Of a stretch of DNA of 64,000 nucleotides, positions 22,960-35,152 are shown in pieces. Within the stretch, counting starts at the first letter, position 1. Every line of letters begins with the position of its first letter. The position numbers were made by a program, and so were the translations under genes. The notes below the pieces were generated by a model that was not told where the DNA came from, did no database searches, and saw nothing but the letters and a program-made list of their open reading frames with translations. This DNA is from Pneumocystis sp. 'macacae' (Eukaryota; Ascomycota; Pneumocystomycetes; Pneumocystales; Pneumocystaceae): contig CM030733.1 in the NCBI GenBank assembly GCA_018127085.1, positions 558,001-622,000 of the forward strand, written 5' to 3'.

Positions 22960-25900
22960 AAAAGGCCGTGCTTGCGCACTCGGGACCGCTCAACTATGCT
23001 AGAGCAGTCGCGCATGCAGAGGGACATGCGGGGGTGCGGGCAGTGGGGGTTGAGCGGGGGACGGGGGAGAGAGGGGAGGGAGAGGCGGTGAGGGGCCGGC
23101 GGGCACAGCGGTCGTCGAGCAGCCCAAGCAGGGCATACAAGGGGGGGTCGCGGCAGTCTGTGCAGCGCACAGGGGAGGAGGGCGAGCAGGGCGCGGGGGC
23201 GGGGGGGGAGCAGGGGGGGCACCAGCGGCGGAACTCGTCGATGCACTCGAACCGGTCGTCGCTGTCGCCGTGCCAGGGACAGACGGTCTATCCGTATGCA
23301 TACCATGCATCGCCGTATTTCTTTGGTAACTACAGTGGAGCAGGCGCAGCAGGGTGTTGGGTGCTGGTGGTTGGGCGGCAGGTGGGCGGGCGGTGGCAGG
23401 GCAGGGCGTGTTGGGGCAGGGTAGGGTTTTCTGTACAGGGCAGGGTTAGGGTCGGGAGTGTGTAGGGTTAGGGTTGTGTATGGCTAGGGCTGGGTTAGGG
23501 TTAGGGTTAGGTTGGGCGGGTTGGGGCTGCTGCGCCTGTGCAACTGGTGGTGCGTGCTGACAGAAGCAGTGCCTCCAAACTATGCGGGAGTGGGGGCGTA
23601 TGCGTCGCACGGGGGACACTCGGGATACACACAGCGGGGCCTTGGAGGGCTGCCGAGTGCGGGGGGACATGCGTTCAATGGGGTGTCGTCGCCACCGGTG
23701 GTGGCGACACAGGCGTGGCAGTCGATGAACCAGCACTATGTATGGGTGTTTGGGGGGGATAGGGGAGAGCGGGGGCTAACGGAAGCCAGTTTTACCAGAG
23801 TGGATATGAGCAGGGGGGGTTTTACCAGCCTCTGTACGGGATTTCGTCGCACTCGTTTGTGATGCCGATGGGGTCGTATGGGGGGATGCTGTATCCGTAT
23901 GGGGGACAGGGGTTTCAGCAGACGGGGGGGTTTTCGGGGCAGACGGGGCAGATGGGGAAGAGTGTTTCCTCGGGAACGGAGTATGCAGCAGGGTCGACAC
24001 TGGGGGCGTCGATACATGGAGAGACGGGGGGATGGACGTCGCAGGTGCCGGGAGAGGAGACGCCGGGGCCGGGTATTGTGCGGCCGCAAAAACGGGTTAA
24101 TGCGGCGGTTAAGATAGTGAATCCGAAGACGAATATGGAGATTCTGATTTCGCCGACACAGTCGGCGCAGGATGCGAGGGACGGGGTGGCGTCGTTGGCC
24201 CTGGATGAGGCATGCAAGGATATAGATGTTTTGTCGGGGACAGGGGAGGAGAAGCGGGACTCGGTGGTTGTGCCTGAGAAACAGGCAGGAGATGACGGGC
24301 CGTCAGGGAACAGGGAGGAGCAGGGGGCAGATGATGCGGTTGGTGCAGGGGAAAAGAGTCTGTCTGCTCGAGAGACGGAGGTGCTGCAGACGGCACAGCC
24401 TGGTGTGGGGTGTGAATCGAGCGTTGCAGTCGGGGAGGGGGGTGGGTTTGAAGAGGAAGCGGCAGAGGCAGAGGCAGAGGGCCAGGGAAGCGGCAGCATG
24501 TCTGGGGGAGTCGAGAAAGATGGTCTGGTCGGGCCTGACCAGGAAAAAAATGTAGCTGAGCCGAATGAAAAGGAAGATGAGTTTGTTGAGGCATTGGACA
24601 AGAATGGCGATAGCGCTGTAGCGGCGGAGGGGAAGGAGGAGAGTGTATCAGAGTACTGCTCTGTATATGAAGAAGCACAGCTGACTGAAGAAAATAATGT
24701 TGTAGAGAAAGATACAGTAGAAAAGGATGGATCTCAAAAAGATATTTTAGAAGAAAACGAGGCTGCGGATGGTATTATAGAAAATAGTGATATGAAAGAT
24801 ACTTTGGAGAAAAGTACTACGAACGATATTTTAGAAGAAAACGCGATACAGGATGGTGTAGAAAAAAATACAGTGGAAGATGCTACAGGAGAATCTGCTT
24901 TTTGTGATTCTAAGTTGAATTTTATGAAAGATGAAGACCTGAAACCCGTGCATGACAATGTAGATAGTACTCTAAATACTCAGGGTGTTGACCAATCTCA
25001 TGACTATAATGTGACTGAACTTCAAGACAAGTCGTCTCAGGACCAAAGCTGTACGACGAAACAATCATCATTGCCTAGTGAAAAAACGAAACAAAAAACA
25101 CTGCCTGCGCCTCTTGATCTTTCCAAGACATCTAGAAATGATGCACGTGCAGTTTCCGTTTCTATTAATTCTCTTAAAAATGCCGAGTTTATTACAGATC
25201 TCACGACTATTGTATATCCAGAAAAATTTAAGCCTCCGGATAAGTCTTTAAATGTAAATTCACTGCCTGGGAAATTTAGATATAATGAGGATTTTTTACT
25301 ACAGTTTCAAAAAGTTTTTAAAGATAAGCCAGATCATAATTGGGATGAACGTATAAGGGATACTATCGGTGATGGTACAGATGACAAAAAGGCTTCCAAA
25401 AATAGCCTTGGTGGGTTGAGTTCGAGATCTATATCACGAAGCATTGGTGTTTCAATGACATCTATCCCTATAGGTACTTTTGGCTTAAGTAAAGCATCTT
25501 TAAGCAAATCTTCATCAAATCAGCATTGTCAGTATGCTAGTGCTCAAGTGCAACAAGGCCTGGATGCTTTATCATCAAATATGGATGAATTAGCGGGGTC
25601 TGGTGCAAAATCCACGTCCAATAACAAGTCCATGTCGTCATCTGGTGTTGCTTTAAGTGATTCCGGGAGTCCTGTTGTTTCTAGATTTTCTTTCACTGGA
25701 TCTAATAATTCAGCTTCGTCTTCATTCCCTATGAGTGGGTCGGGCAGTCCTGTTACACCTAAAATGTCATCTAGGAAAGGAAGTCGTCGTGGAACAGGAC
25801 TTTCGCAATCTGAATTTAAGGGTGACAAACACGACCAGAAGACCGGGGCGAATGCATTTGCGGATCATGTGGTTCCTCTGACAGTATCGGCGAATAGATG

Positions 25901-27583
25901 GCAGCCGAAATTAAAATCTCAAACGATTCAACCAGGTGAGCATATGGATCCTGAAACGGTTCAACGGAAAGTTAAAGCCGCTCTTAATAAGCTTACGCTT
26001 GATAATTTTGATCGGATTACAGACCAGATTTTAGAAATTGCCTCTCAATCGAAAAATGAAACAGACGGACGGACATTGCGGCAAATTATTCAACTTACTT
26101 TTGAAAAGGCTACAGATGAAGCAAATTTTTCAAGTATGTATGCCAGATTTTGTAGAAAAATGATGGAAACAACGAGTCCCGAAATTCGTGATGAGAAACT
26201 ACAATTGGATAAGAATGGCAGACCAATCACTGGAGGCATTCTTTTTAGAAAATATCTTCTTAATAGATGTCAAGAGAATTTTGAACGTGGATGGAAGGCT
26301 AATCTTCCTTCTAAGCCAAATAGCGATCCTAGTAGCTCCCAAGAAGCTGAAATGCTTTCTGATGAGTATTATGTTCTTGTTGCTGCAAAACGTAGAGGGC
26401 TAGGTCTTATTAAATTCATTGGCGAACTTTTTAAATTGAATATGTTAACGGAAAGAATTATGCATGAATGTATAAAAAAGCTTCTTGCCAATGTTGTTGA
26501 TCCTGATGAAGAAGAAATTGAGAGTTTATGTAAACTTTTGACTACTATTGGTAAGGATTTAGAAAGCACTGAAAAAGGGCATTTACATATGAATGTATAT
26601 ATTGAACGCATGGATAAGATTGTTAAAACATCGAATCTTTCTAATCGAATTAAATTTATGGTTATGGTAGGTCTTATGAGATTTTAAGTTTTTTTAACAT
26701 AATTAGGATATTTTGGACCTAAGAAAAACAGGATGGAAATCTAAAAATGCTGATAAAGGGCCTAAGACAATTGCAGAAATTCACGAAGATGTAAAACATA
26801 ATTTTTTGTATTTATAATATTATTAATTTAGATCAGATAGCTAAAGAGAAAGCCGAAGCCGAAGCCACGCGACTTATAAATCAAAATCGTGGATCAAGAT
26901 TAGATTTTGGACGAATGGATAAAAGTGGTCGTTCTAATATATCCTTATTTGGGGTTCCCGATTGGCAGAATTCAAAAAATTTTAATTCTACTGACAGCAA
27001 GGCAGGCGATTTATCACGATTGGGACAGATCAGATCATCTAACCAAAAACCATATGGACCAGGTGGTCAACTTTCATCTTTAAGAAGTTTAAGTGAGAGT
27101 AAGAAATTTGCATTTGAGCCGCATGAACTTCAAAAAGAATTAAGCCATTCATCACAAACATCTGCAACTTCTAATGCAATAACATTAGAACAAAAATCTC
27201 ATCAAAATATGTATAAATTCATTTTGAAACTTCATAATTTAATTATTTGATTTAGTGTACTTTTACCGAAAACCGAATATGTTCTCCAAAATAATCAACA
27301 TACCAGCTCTCAAGAAGCTGATGTTAATCTAAAAAACTCTACGCACAGCATGTCATTGTCAGATTTATCAAAACATAATCTTGTCAACTCTAAAGATATC
27401 TTAGAATTGGTTGATTTAAAAGAAAACGTAGCGATGCAGACTACGCTTACTAGAGACTCAAAAATAGTTCAAAACATCGATTCGGATGATGAAACAACCT
27501 CTAAAGAGCATTTTGCTGATTCCGAAAAATATGAAACTGCACTAGAGAAATTTGCTGATTCTGAAGAATCACCCGTTGCATGA
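22956..27583 (+). CDS. Translation initiation factor eIF4G
   Basis: eIF4G bridges eIF4E, eIF4A and PABP. The start ATG at 22956 leads to HSGPLNYARAVAHAEGH, resembling the YARA motif at the fission yeast eIF4G N-terminus. GC-rich exons encode Gly/Tyr/Gln-rich sequence (QGQTVYPYAYHASPYFFGNY; MPMGSYGGMLYPYGGQGFQ). KRVNAAVKIVNPKTNMEI matches the conserved KIVNP patch. An acidic repeat-like region follows. The eIF4E-binding motif is RYNEDFLLQFQ (YxxxxLL). The MIF4G domain runs from MDPETVQRKVKAALNKLTLD through NFSSMYARFCRKM to RIKFMVMDILDLRKTGWK. The C-terminal exons are Ser/Glu-rich and end SEESPVA. The long intron around 23325-23571 holds TTAGGG repeats. Confidence 0.9.
23405..23515 (+). repeat. 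Interstitial telomere-like TTAGGG repeats
   Basis: Within an eIF4G intron the plus strand carries clustered TTAGGG-type units: AGGGTTAGGGT near 23443, TAGGGTTAGGGTTG near 23463, and GGGTTAGGGTTAGGGTTAGG at 23492-23511. Degenerate GGGTAGGG and GGCTAGGGC units lie between them. Perfect runs are short (about three units), but clustering and shared orientation set them apart from general G-richness. Confidence 0.82.
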
Positions 27584-27775
27584 TACTCAAGATAGTATTT
27601 ATATGTAATCATTGACGTCATTGTACATTGTTAAAATCAATATATCAATACTTGAGAATTGATATTATTAAAGAAAAATATTGTTTTATATTTTAAATTA
27701 GCATTTTTTATAAATCGCTTTTTTGAAAAAACTTTGTATCCTATCAAATAGTTTGATATTGAGTTTTAGTCATTG

Positions 27776-28557
27776 ATGAAGGGTTCTGTAACTTTAAAAG
27801 TTTTTTTGAATACCTTATTAAACTTAGCCTTAGATCGTGTACGCACTGGGTCTTTCAAATATGCTACTTCTGGAAAATCAGGTTTTCATTATACAAAAAA
27901 AACAGGTTTTTTACATAAAAAAAAAGTAAAAAAAACCATTTTAAAGACTTTTTGCATATTAATCTTTCTCAGCGTTCCCTAGATATTCACAAACAGTGGT
28001 CTCATGATCTTTTTAATCAAAAAAATGAGTTTACAACATTAAGTGAAGAGAAACAGAAAAGACTGGCATCAAATCCTTTGTTTTGCCGATTAATGGGTAT
28101 AAAAAATGTTCAAGAGGAGGAAAAGCTTTCTGATAATCCATTATACATGCGTATGCAGGGAGTACAACCACAAACAACGATAAAAGGCTCTGCACAGGGG
28201 AAATCATCATGGACAATTAAAGGTACATCAGGTGCAACAACAGTTATTGTAAGCAACTTAGCAGAGGGAACTACTGCAGAAGATGTTAAAGTATTTTCAA
28301 TTTCTGTTTATGTATTTTTTGATATAATATAGACTTCTCTTGCGTCATTAGGTCATATACAGAAATGTTTGGTGTACAAGACGAGTCATGGAAAGCCGCT
28401 TCAGGCAGAAGTGACATTTTCTCTTCGATCAGAAGCAAATATAGCAGTTGAGAAACTGAACCATGCGATCGCAGATGGTTTTATTGTATTTTCTTTTTTT
28501 TTTCTAAATTAATCTTACAAAGGTCACGTTCTTACAGTTTATATTAAGGAGAATTGA
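27776..28557 (+). CDS. Single-RRM protein of fungal type
   Basis: A small gene of four or five exons. The N-terminal part reads LDRVRTGSFKYATSGKSGF and GFLHKKK, then spliced RSLDIHKQWSHDLFNQKNEF, PLFCRLMGIKNVQEEEKLSD and NPLYMRMQGVQ. The RRM begins ATTVIVSNLAEGTTAEDVK (RNP2-like VIVSNL) and continues TSLASLGHIQKCLVYKTS, then EVTFSLRSEANIAVEKLNHA and GHVLTVYIKEN. The last splice fits ADG/HVLTV exactly. It is likely RNA-binding and nuclear. I recognise the layout as a conserved fungal RRM protein but cannot give a name. The first exon is short and its donor (GTTCTG) is unusual. Confidence 0.72.
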
Positions 28558-28804
28558 GATAAAAATAAGTGTCATTGTAAACCGTAGTGAATTATTAAAA
28601 GAACTAAATATATGTTAAATATCCCTTTTCTCCGATAATATAGTTTTATTTAATGCGCATTCATTTTGCTGGTTATTTTACAGTAAATGATTAACTATTG
28701 TTAAAGATTGATATGTTTGTTATATTTTCACATTGGATAGTATTCTTTTTTATTTTAATATATATATATTTTCAAAAATTATGATGAATGACAGATGATA
28801 TAAA
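28558..28804. other. Convergent spacer
   Basis: About 250 A/T-rich bases between convergent 3' ends, holding both sets of 3' signals. No gene is seen. Confidence 0.45.
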
Positions 28805-31800
28805 TTATGTATCATAATACAATACATCCGCTACGCTTTTAATTAAGATATCACGACTTTTGATTTCATTTAAAATACTATATGCAGCTTGATTTTGATA
28901 AGATTGTGTGCAAAGTTTGTTAAAAATTTGTACTAAAACCTAGAAAAATTATTCATCTGATTATTAAAATATTTTAGAATACTTTGTCAATATATCCACT
29001 AAATTCTTGGATAATAGAACTTTGAGTATTTCCAATATAAAATGGTAACCAATCGTCTACTTTAATTATATTATGATCATATGATAATTTTCCTCCAAAC
29101 AACAATACTGATAAAGGAGTTAAAAGAGTAGTATCTCTTAATGTTAAAGTACTTGAAGAATCTGTTTTTGATTTGGAAGTAAAAACATAAAGAGTGCCAG
29201 GTGGAAGGATGTCTTCTGATATAGGGGGGCCATAAAGATTTCTATTGCTGCTTTTTGGAAAATTGATAGTTGTTGGATGTAACATAACTAAGCTATCGTT
29301 AGAAGTTCTAAGCAATCGTTTATTTGTTATAGCAGCTATATTTGGATAAAATCCTGCGCATATTAATGATTTTATAAGAGGAATACAGTTTGAATATCTA
29401 TTTGATTCCTCATCACCAAGTTCATAAGATAATTTTTCGTTTTTAACATTAGGGACAATCTTGTAATCAACTAAAATTTCTAGAATTTGGTTGGCTATAT
29501 TTTCAATAGTTTGAAGGGTATTTTTATGCAAGAAGTTCTTTTCAATAAAATTTGAAGCAGATGCACTACCTTCTGTATTTCGGATTAAACGCCATTTTCG
29601 AAAACAATTAATAACAGTTATGTGGTCGCTTTTATAATCCATGCTTAATTTAATACGAGCCTCGCGAGATTCTTTTTGAAGTTCAATAGGTTGTAAAAAA
29701 ATATTCCTTACAGTTGTACTTGCTGCAAGAATAAGAATAGGATCTAAACATTTAAAAATTGCGCTATAATTCGTTATTTTTAAACAAGATTCAAATATTT
29801 AAACAGACCCCATTAAACACATTTTCCCAAGAGATGGTTCAACAGGTCTTATGTAAATTAATATTTTTTTATTTCTAAGGATGACTTACAAAGTGGCTAA
29901 AACACTCCCTAAAGGTGTTAAATTTTCATTTTCATCTAAAGCATTTAAAGAATGAAGTCTTTTAAGACCATATTCTACAGCTTCTTTTGAAGGAACTTCA
30001 ATCGTTTCGGATAGAATTTTGGATATTGAATCTTTCACTCCTATGGCTTTTATTTGTAAACATATTTCTTGTAAATCTGATCTAAGAATTTCTGGTAATG
30101 ATGCGACTGCTAAAGCAGAGTATCGATTCTTAGATATTAAAGCATAATAGTAACCATTTTTTACTCTTCCTGCTCTTCCTGCTCTTTGTTTTGAATTAGA
30201 TTGACTAATCCAAGTAGAAAGAAGACTAGTAATACGTTTAGTTTGGTCATATATTTTTTCCCGATGTTTACATGTATCGACTACATATACAACATCAGGA
30301 ATGGTAATAGATGTTTCTGCAATATTAGTGGAAAGAATTATTTTTCTTACTCCTGGCTGTAGTTTTTCAAAAACATCATTTTGCATATATGGAATTGCTG
30401 AATGAAGCATATAAATGCGATATTTAGATTTATCTGCAAAATCAACTCCTGCTCTTCCTGATATTAAAACTCTATTCAGAGAGTTTATTTCAGAATATCC
30501 GGGAAGAAATACTAGAATAGACCCATCATCAGATGTTTTTGCAATATAAGAAATTGTGGCTGCAATAAGACCGTCCGAAATATTAATTTCCTTTTCATTT
30601 ATAGATAATCCATGATTTTGACTTAAATAATTTTTTGAAGACCAGTCTATAGAAGAGTTATAATCATCATTATGTTCATTTTTTATAGTTTTTTCTTCTT
30701 TATACGAATCAAAATAAAATGCTTTTTCATTTTCAACATACAAATTCGTATCTTTGTCAAAAAGCATCGGTGCTTCTTTTTTTGAAAATGTATTTTTTAG
30801 ACTTTCATATATTTCTTCTAAAAAATATGAAGATACTGGAAAACTACGACCCGGTATAGTTATTGAAGGTGCTTGTCCATTTGGAAATTCTTCTCCGAAA
30901 TATTTACAAAATAATATTGGATTTATTGTTGCACTCATTAAAATAATTTTGATTGGTGAAAGTCCAAGAGATTTTCTTTCTTTGATAATTCGTTTTAAAA
31001 TAACAAGTAAAAAATCTATTTGAATATTTCTTTCATGGACCTCGTCTACAATAATATGACTTACTTCCTCAAGTATTGAAGATGATGAGTCCTGGAGCTG
31101 TTTTAAAAGGATACCTGTAGTACAATAATTTATACTACCCACAAGTTTTGCGGGTTTGCTATCAAACCTCACTTGATATCCAACAGATTCTCGCAATTTT
31201 TCATTTCTTTCAAAGCATACACGCTGAGCAACAGAAATTGCAGCTATTCTACGAGGCTGAGTACATAATATATTGCATTTAGCACCATTATTATTGATAA
31301 TTGCATCTTCGAAAATAAACTGAGGAAGCTATTTTTATATTAAAAAATACAGTATAAATAATTATTTAATACTTGAGTAGTTTTACCACTTCCTGTAGCT
31401 CCTATCACTACACAAACAGGATTTTCTTTTATAAGTGCTAATACTTCTTTTTTATAATGATAAATAGGAAGTTCTTGTCTTCTTTTAAGTAAATCCTTTA
31501 ATGATTCATCCTCTTTAAAATTTTCTAAATTCTTCAATAAAATTTTAGAACGTTGGCTTAAAAATTCTGAAGATGGTTTGAAAGGTAAATAATTAAAATT
31601 GTCTTTCTTTTGGGAATCTATATCTTTTGAAACTTCAAAATTTTGGATTTTTTTTAACTGACTAATAGTTTCATTCATGATTCTTAAAGATTTCTCGGAT
31701 ATATTGGCTGAAATAGGTACTAGTGGTCGTAAAAATTCTCCATTTCCTTTTTTAAGTTCTTCAACAAATTCTGTAAACAAATGAGGCATTTTTTTACAAA

Positions 31801-33109
31801 TATCAAGTGCATAAACAAGAAAGCATGCATTTTCTGCATCTTTTTTACTATAACTTTTTATAAAATGCTTTATATATAAAAAAACTTACTTATACATTTG
31901 TGGAGATATTGCTGTAGTTTTTTCACCTGACTTTATTGAAGCAATCCAAAATGAATTTCTTATTTTGAAAGTGCACTCAATTTTTCCTGCTTTTGTTTTA
32001 TATCCAAAAAAATCAATAAATTGTTTAGCATTAGATGTATTTAGACTTTTCCAGTCTTTTACTAAAAGAAGACCTTTATTATTTTTTGAATGATGTTCTT
32101 CTGCCATTTTCTTGAAGTTAATACATGCAAGAATTTCTGCAACTTTGTGTTCATATGATTTCCCTATACCAATCAAATTAGGCTCTTCCGTGTATATTTT
32201 CACTGTATAAAGTTTTTTCTTTTTAATTTTTGTATATGAAGTAGATGTATCGAACTTTGGTAAAGCTAGCCAGCGACATGCATAATTTAAAACATCTAAT
32301 TTAGAGCCAGACTCTTGATTAATCAGATGACCATCATAATTTCCAATTTGATATTCTTCAATTACATCAAATAATAAATTTTTTTTATAGATTTCAGAAA
32401 TAAGATAAAGACAAGCATTTTGACATGCTTCGGTGTTAGTTTCGCCATGTCCTCTACCTATATAATTTTTTTCGCCTATTCTTGCTCTACAAAGCGCAGA
32501 ATAAAAACAATTAGAACTTTTTCCTAAATTATTTTGTTTAATAATTAATTTTGTTTTAACATTCATAATTTTATTTAAAAACATTTCTGGATCACTAAAA
32601 ATGTCACAAGATATTCCAAATTTATTTAATTCCTCTGTAGATGGGAAAGACATGTTTTTTCGAATATTTTCATTATTATAAAGTATAGATTTTGAGTCTG
32701 AATAGTTTTTTTTTTGATCTTCTATTTCTTTCAATAATTTATGATTAAAATTGTGCTCTTTAACTGATCTTTTTTCTCTTTGTACTGATATGTTAACATC
32801 ATTAGGAACATTATATGACTGTATTATTTTTTTTCCAACAGTTGTTTGAGGAGCATTTTTAAAGTGTGCCCATTTTACAGGATGATTTAAATGATTAAAA
32901 CCATTTTTTGCTGCCACAAAAATACGATTCATTGAATCTTCTTTGTCTTCTTCTCTAGATAACGGTCGTTTCCTTCTAGACCTTCTTCTATGAGCTGTAC
33001 GATTAATTCTTTGTTTTTTTAAATCTTTCTTTAATTCCTCTTCTGCACTTCGCTTATTTGTTTTTTCTTGGTGTCTCACTTCTTCTTCTGTTTTTACAGT
33101 TTCTTTCAT
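28805..33109 (-). CDS. DEAH/RHA-family RNA helicase with dsRNA-binding region
   Basis: Relatives of DHX9/29/36/57 unwind structured RNA. The start ATG at 33107-33109 opens a very basic N-terminus (HRRRSRRKRPLSREED), then a dsRBD-like part ending with GIGKSYEHKVAEILACINFK. Motif I is VIGATGSGKTTQV. Motif II is DEVHERN, motif III LMSATIN, then SILVFLPGYSEIN. Motif V is STNIAETSITIPDV and motif VI SKQRAGRAGRV. After it come the winged-helix/ratchet region, SDHITVINCFRKWR, and an OB-like C-terminal part ending SVADVLYYDT. Five or six exons are visible with introns near 28940, 29800, 31330 and 31870. The exact subfamily is uncertain; RHA-type with dsRBD fits best. Confidence 0.88.
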
Positions 33110-33902
33110 ATGAAAATATCAAATATATATCGTTAATTTTTATTTTTTTTCTTTTATAACATTTGATATATATCAAAATTTACTTGTATTAAATATATAA
33201 AATAATTGTTAAAATAATTGTAGTATTGATTACTGGTTTGGAAAAATTAAACAATATTTTTTCGTTCTTTACTTAGAAATCACAATACGTACTAAAACAT
33301 TTGATTTCTATATAAAATACTTTGATTTATGTTATTTATTGTTTTTGTTCAAACGTAGGCTTTATATCTCTTAAAGGTTGTCCCAAATGATTTACACTAC
33401 GATTCGTATGACTTTTTAAAAGATTTTTAAATAAAAACATTGTTATAAGAGTTTTATTTGTTTTTTATATGAAATAGATTGCTTGGAATTTGTATAATGT
33501 GATTTTTTAAAATACAGTTCTAATTTTCTAGACGAATTATTACTTTGGTTTATTAAATAGTTGAAATTAATTTGTAAATTTTTATAAGATAGACTATTTG
33601 AAACGAATTTTTTGTCTTTTGTTTTTATGTAATAAAATGTTTGTTTTCTAGAATACAGTCTATAAATATTGATCTTTGTTTTAAAAATTGGCTGCTTTTT
33701 TATTAATTTGTTCTTTTATTTTGAAAAAAAAAAGTATTTTGATTTTTGAACTGAATATTTATAAATAAAAATATATTAAATTCTTCTATATTTTGCTTTT
33801 TTACTGTTTTTTCCTTAATATAATAGATATTTCTATGTTGATCGGATAAGATTGTTAACGATATAAATTTAAAGAAAAATAAATATAATTTAATTGGTAG
33901 AA
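33110..33902. other. Divergent AT-rich spacer with a coding-like minus stretch
   Basis: About 790 bases between the divergent helicase and holocytochrome synthase genes. On the minus strand about 33455-33690 stays open for some 80 codons and is Asn/Lys/Tyr-rich. About 33350-33430 reads NRSVNHLGQPLRDIKPTFEQ and ends in TAA. No clean start or splice joins these, so I do not call a gene. Confidence 0.4.
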
Positions 33903-34757
33903 ATGGGCTTTTTTTGGGCAGAAAAAGGATTAAAAGCACATAATTCTTGTGATACATATAATGATTCGTTTTCTAGTAAAAAATCTGATGAAAAATGTCC
34001 TATATTTAAGTCTGAAAATAAAAATACATGTCCTTATGAAGTAGGAAAAGATGAAATCAATATATTGAACAGAATGCCAAAGAACCTACCTCAGACAATT
34101 GCACATGGTCAGAAGATAGCTCTTCCTACAAAGCGTACAATGTCTTCGATTCCTAAACATAATACTAATGAAAATTGGGAATATCCTTCTCCACAGCAAA
34201 TGTACCATGCAATGATAAAAAAAGGTCATAAAGATGTACCAGAAGATGCGGTTGAGCCAATGGTAGAAATACATAATTTCTTGGTAACTCTATTTTAGTA
34301 CTATAAATGTTCTCATAGTAGATAGAATGAAAGTGCTTGGAATGAGATAAAAAAATGGGAAGAGAGACGTGGATGTTCTAATCCAAAGCTGTCTCATTTT
34401 AAAGGGAGAGCATCTGATCCTACACTTAAATCTCGTGTACTATATTATATTGGAAAGGTTTATCCTTCGAAATTTGGGTAGTTTTATATCAAGAAAAAAC
34501 GAGATATTATATTTAATTGAAATAGATGTGATTTACCTTTTGATACACATGATTGGTATGTTTCTCGAGATGGAAAGATTGTTCGATATGTCATTGATTA
34601 TTATGATGCTCCTCCTGAGCCATCAGGAGAACCCGTGTTTTATTTAGATGTACGACCAGCAATCGATACGCCAATCGCTGCATATGACAGGATCAGTGTA
34701 TGGATGTTTAAGAAATGGACACAGTTATCCAAAAAAATGAAGGAATTCTATTCTTGA
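33903..34757 (+). CDS. CYC3: Holocytochrome c synthase (heme lyase)
   Basis: HCCS attaches heme to apocytochrome c in the mitochondrial intermembrane space. The start ATG at 33903 gives [14 protein letters not shown]. Two heme-regulatory CP motifs follow (CPIF and CPYE). The conserved body begins [20 protein letters not shown]. Intron 1 (about 34282-34325) restores [19 protein letters not shown]. Exon 2 gives [20 protein letters not shown]. Intron 2 (about 34487-34530) restores [20 protein letters not shown]. The end is [20 protein letters not shown], then [20 protein letters not shown], and the gene stops at 34755-34757. The length fits the family. The call is firm; whether it serves cytochrome c, c1 or both cannot be told. 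Confidence 0.92.
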
Positions 34758-35152
34758 ATACAGAAATACAAACCCATATATTGTGTATACATTGTTTTAA
34801 CGTCGATATTAACATTCTATGTTATTTGAATACTCTATGTATAAACTGGCTATTTTATACAATAAAAACTTAAATTTAGCTTTTTTTCCATATTGTCAAT
34901 TGGGCATCAATAGATATATCAATAAATAAAAATAGTCTATTATTTTTGTTTTGAATTCAATACCCATTAGTGATAAATATGCTTCTGAAAAACCATATAA
35001 AACTATACAAAGATGTTTTAATCTTTGGATCGACTATTTATGGGCTTATAAAACTGTTTAATGGTATCTCTGAATTCGTTAAATATCGATATTGAAAAAA
35101 TCAAATACACCCATGTAATAATCATGCCATCTCGAAATAATAAAATAATACA
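34758..35152. other. Convergent spacer
   Basis: About 395 A/T-rich bases between the convergent holocytochrome synthase and ARL1 3' ends. No gene or RNA is seen. Confidence 0.45.

Noticed and set aside
22960..23040. Possible tRNA-like fold around CTAGAGCAGTCG
   Set aside because: No T-loop GGTTCGA or complete arms; the stretch codes for the eIF4G N-terminus.
22421..23306. Minus-strand Pro/Arg/His-rich frames opposite the GPHR-like gene and the eIF4G start
   Set aside because: Antisense shadows of GC-rich coding sequence with no recognisable domain.
23405..23515. True chromosome end at the TTAGGG repeats
   Set aside because: eIF4G coding sequence continues on both sides in a consistent order, so the repeats are interstitial.
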